Below are positions 6,309-6,885 of a stretch of 6,885 bases of DNA, in pieces; the stretch's first letter is position 1, and each line of letters begins with the position of its first letter. A model generated the notes under the pieces. That model was not told where the DNA came from. It made no database searches and saw only the letters and a program-made list of their open reading frames with translations. This DNA comes from Bacillota bacterium. GTDB lineage: Bacteria; Bacillota; Clostridia; Lachnospirales; Lachnospiraceae. The DNA lies in assembly GCA_023441145.1 (NCBI GenBank), contig JAEZQN010000080.1, positions 1-6,885 on the forward strand, given 5' to 3'. A program made the position numbers and the translations under genes.

Positions 6309-6885
6309 GTGAAAGCTAGCCAAATGGGATTAGATTATAATTATAAAATTGAAATTGCCTATGATGGAACCAAATATCAAGGATGGCAGCAGTTAGGTGG
6401 AGACCGTCGTAAAAATACAGTACAAGGAATCCTTGCAGATGTATTGTCTGATTTCTGTAAAGAACCAATTAACCTCATTGGTGCTTCCCGAACGGATGCC
6501 AAGGTTCATGCAAAAGGGCAAGTGGCCAATTTTTATTCAAATAGAAAGCTTCAGGAGGAGGAGATTCTCTGCTGGAATCAAAGCCTTCCTCCTGACATTC
6601 AAATTCTGTCCCTTAAGACGGTACCAAAGGAATTTCATAGTCGTTATTCTGCTATAGGAAAGCAGTATCAATATCAAATCTACTGTAAAGAGAAACCCAG
6701 TCCTTTTCTTCGATATCAATGCCTTTTTCTAGAGGAAGAGTTAGACATCATGGCTATGAGGGAGGCGGCAAGGGTGCTTATAGGAAGGCATGATTTTGCA
6801 GGTTTTGCCTCACAAATGAATGACAAAAGATCTACTGTGAAAACCATCACTAGGATAGACATTGTAAAACAAGAAAACCTTATCA
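6309..6885 (+). CDS. truA: tRNA pseudouridine(38-40) synthase TruA (3' end beyond window)
   Basis: Converts uridines 38-40 in the anticodon stem-loop of many tRNAs to pseudouridine, in the cytoplasm. The first 192 codons of a usual ~245-260 are visible, in the same frame as natB but after its stop. Motifs: YKIEIAYDGTKYQGWQ (12-27), NTVQGILADVL (36-46), the catalytic loop SRTDAKVHAKGQVANF (60-75) with nucleophile Asp63, FHSRYSAIGKQYQYQIY (109-125) with the conserved Tyr of the K-x-Y-x-Y motif, and LIGRHDFAGFAS (157-168). Two positions differ from the common GRTDAGVH: Ser60 for Gly and Lys65 for Gly. The expected TVRTI is TVKTI (176-180). The catalytic Asp, its Arg neighbour and His67 are kept, so activity is expected. 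The later conserved Arg region is off the window. Start chosen at GTG 6309 from the AAGGAG ribosome site. Some Firmicutes carry two TruA copies; this could be one of a pair. Confidence 0.93.
   Translation, partial: MKASQMGLDYNYKIEIAYDGTKYQGWQQLGGDRRKNTVQGILADVLSDFCKEPINLIGASRTDAKVHAKGQVANFYSNRKLQEEEILCWNQSLPPDIQILSLKTVPKEFHSRYSAIGKQYQYQIYCKEKPSPFLRYQCLFLEEELDIMAMREAARVLIGRHDFAGFASQMNDKRSTVKTITRIDIVKQENLI

Noticed and set aside
6324..6326. ATG 6324 as the truA start
   Set aside because: It is 22 nt from the AAGGAG site, whereas GTG 6309 is 7 nt away. It remains a fallback, since the five extra residues are not conserved.
6397..6719. Open frames at 6397-6657 (+) and 6537-6719 (-)
   Set aside because: Both overlap truA in other frames; the truA frame contains all the family motifs without interruption.
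1..6885. CRISPR array, insertion sequence, tRNA/rRNA, riboswitch, toxin-antitoxin or phage defence genes
   Set aside because: No tandem spaced repeats, transposase, tRNA cloverleaf or defence-type domain was seen on either strand; intergenic gaps are 67, 144 and 36 nt, and only terminator/promoter-like structure is visible in them.

Overview
The window is an ordinary-looking stretch of a low-to-moderate GC Gram-positive (Firmicutes) chromosome. The best guess is Clostridia of the Lachnospiraceae type. The basis is strong GGAGG ribosome sites, AGA/CTA/ATA-rich codon use, an Mfd of Firmicutes type followed at once by a lipoprotein parvulin, and a secreted protein with a lipobox, as expected of a single-membrane cell. 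This assignment is inference from overall character; no species is claimed.

All five recognisable genes lie on the + strand. (1) 1-2988: the C-terminal ~995 residues of Mfd, the transcription-repair coupling factor, whose 5' end lies outside the window. (2) 3056-4117: a PrsA/SurA-like lipoprotein foldase with its own near-consensus promoter in the 67-nt gap after mfd, ended by a long hairpin terminator at about 4131-4197. (3) 4262-5038 and (4) 5040-6272: an ABC-2 type exporter, NatA-like ATPase and NatB-like permease, separated by one nucleotide and probably translationally coupled. (5) From GTG 6309 to the window edge: the first 192 codons of TruA, the tRNA pseudouridine(38-40) synthase, beginning 36 nt after natB and probably in the same transcript.

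Functionally there are two blocks. mfd and the foldase gene form a DNA repair/envelope protein-folding pair; the foldase can be read from its own promoter and is closed off by the terminator. natA-natB-truA forms a second unit, with a weak candidate promoter between the terminator and natA. No tRNA, rRNA, CRISPR array, insertion sequence or phage gene is visible, and minus-strand open frames are all shadows of the genes described.

I found no convincing new biological system. The points most worth a second look are the loss of both conserved active-site histidines in the parvulin domain, two departures from consensus around the catalytic aspartate of TruA, and a hairpin over the mfd stop codon that shares bases with the -35 box of the next gene.
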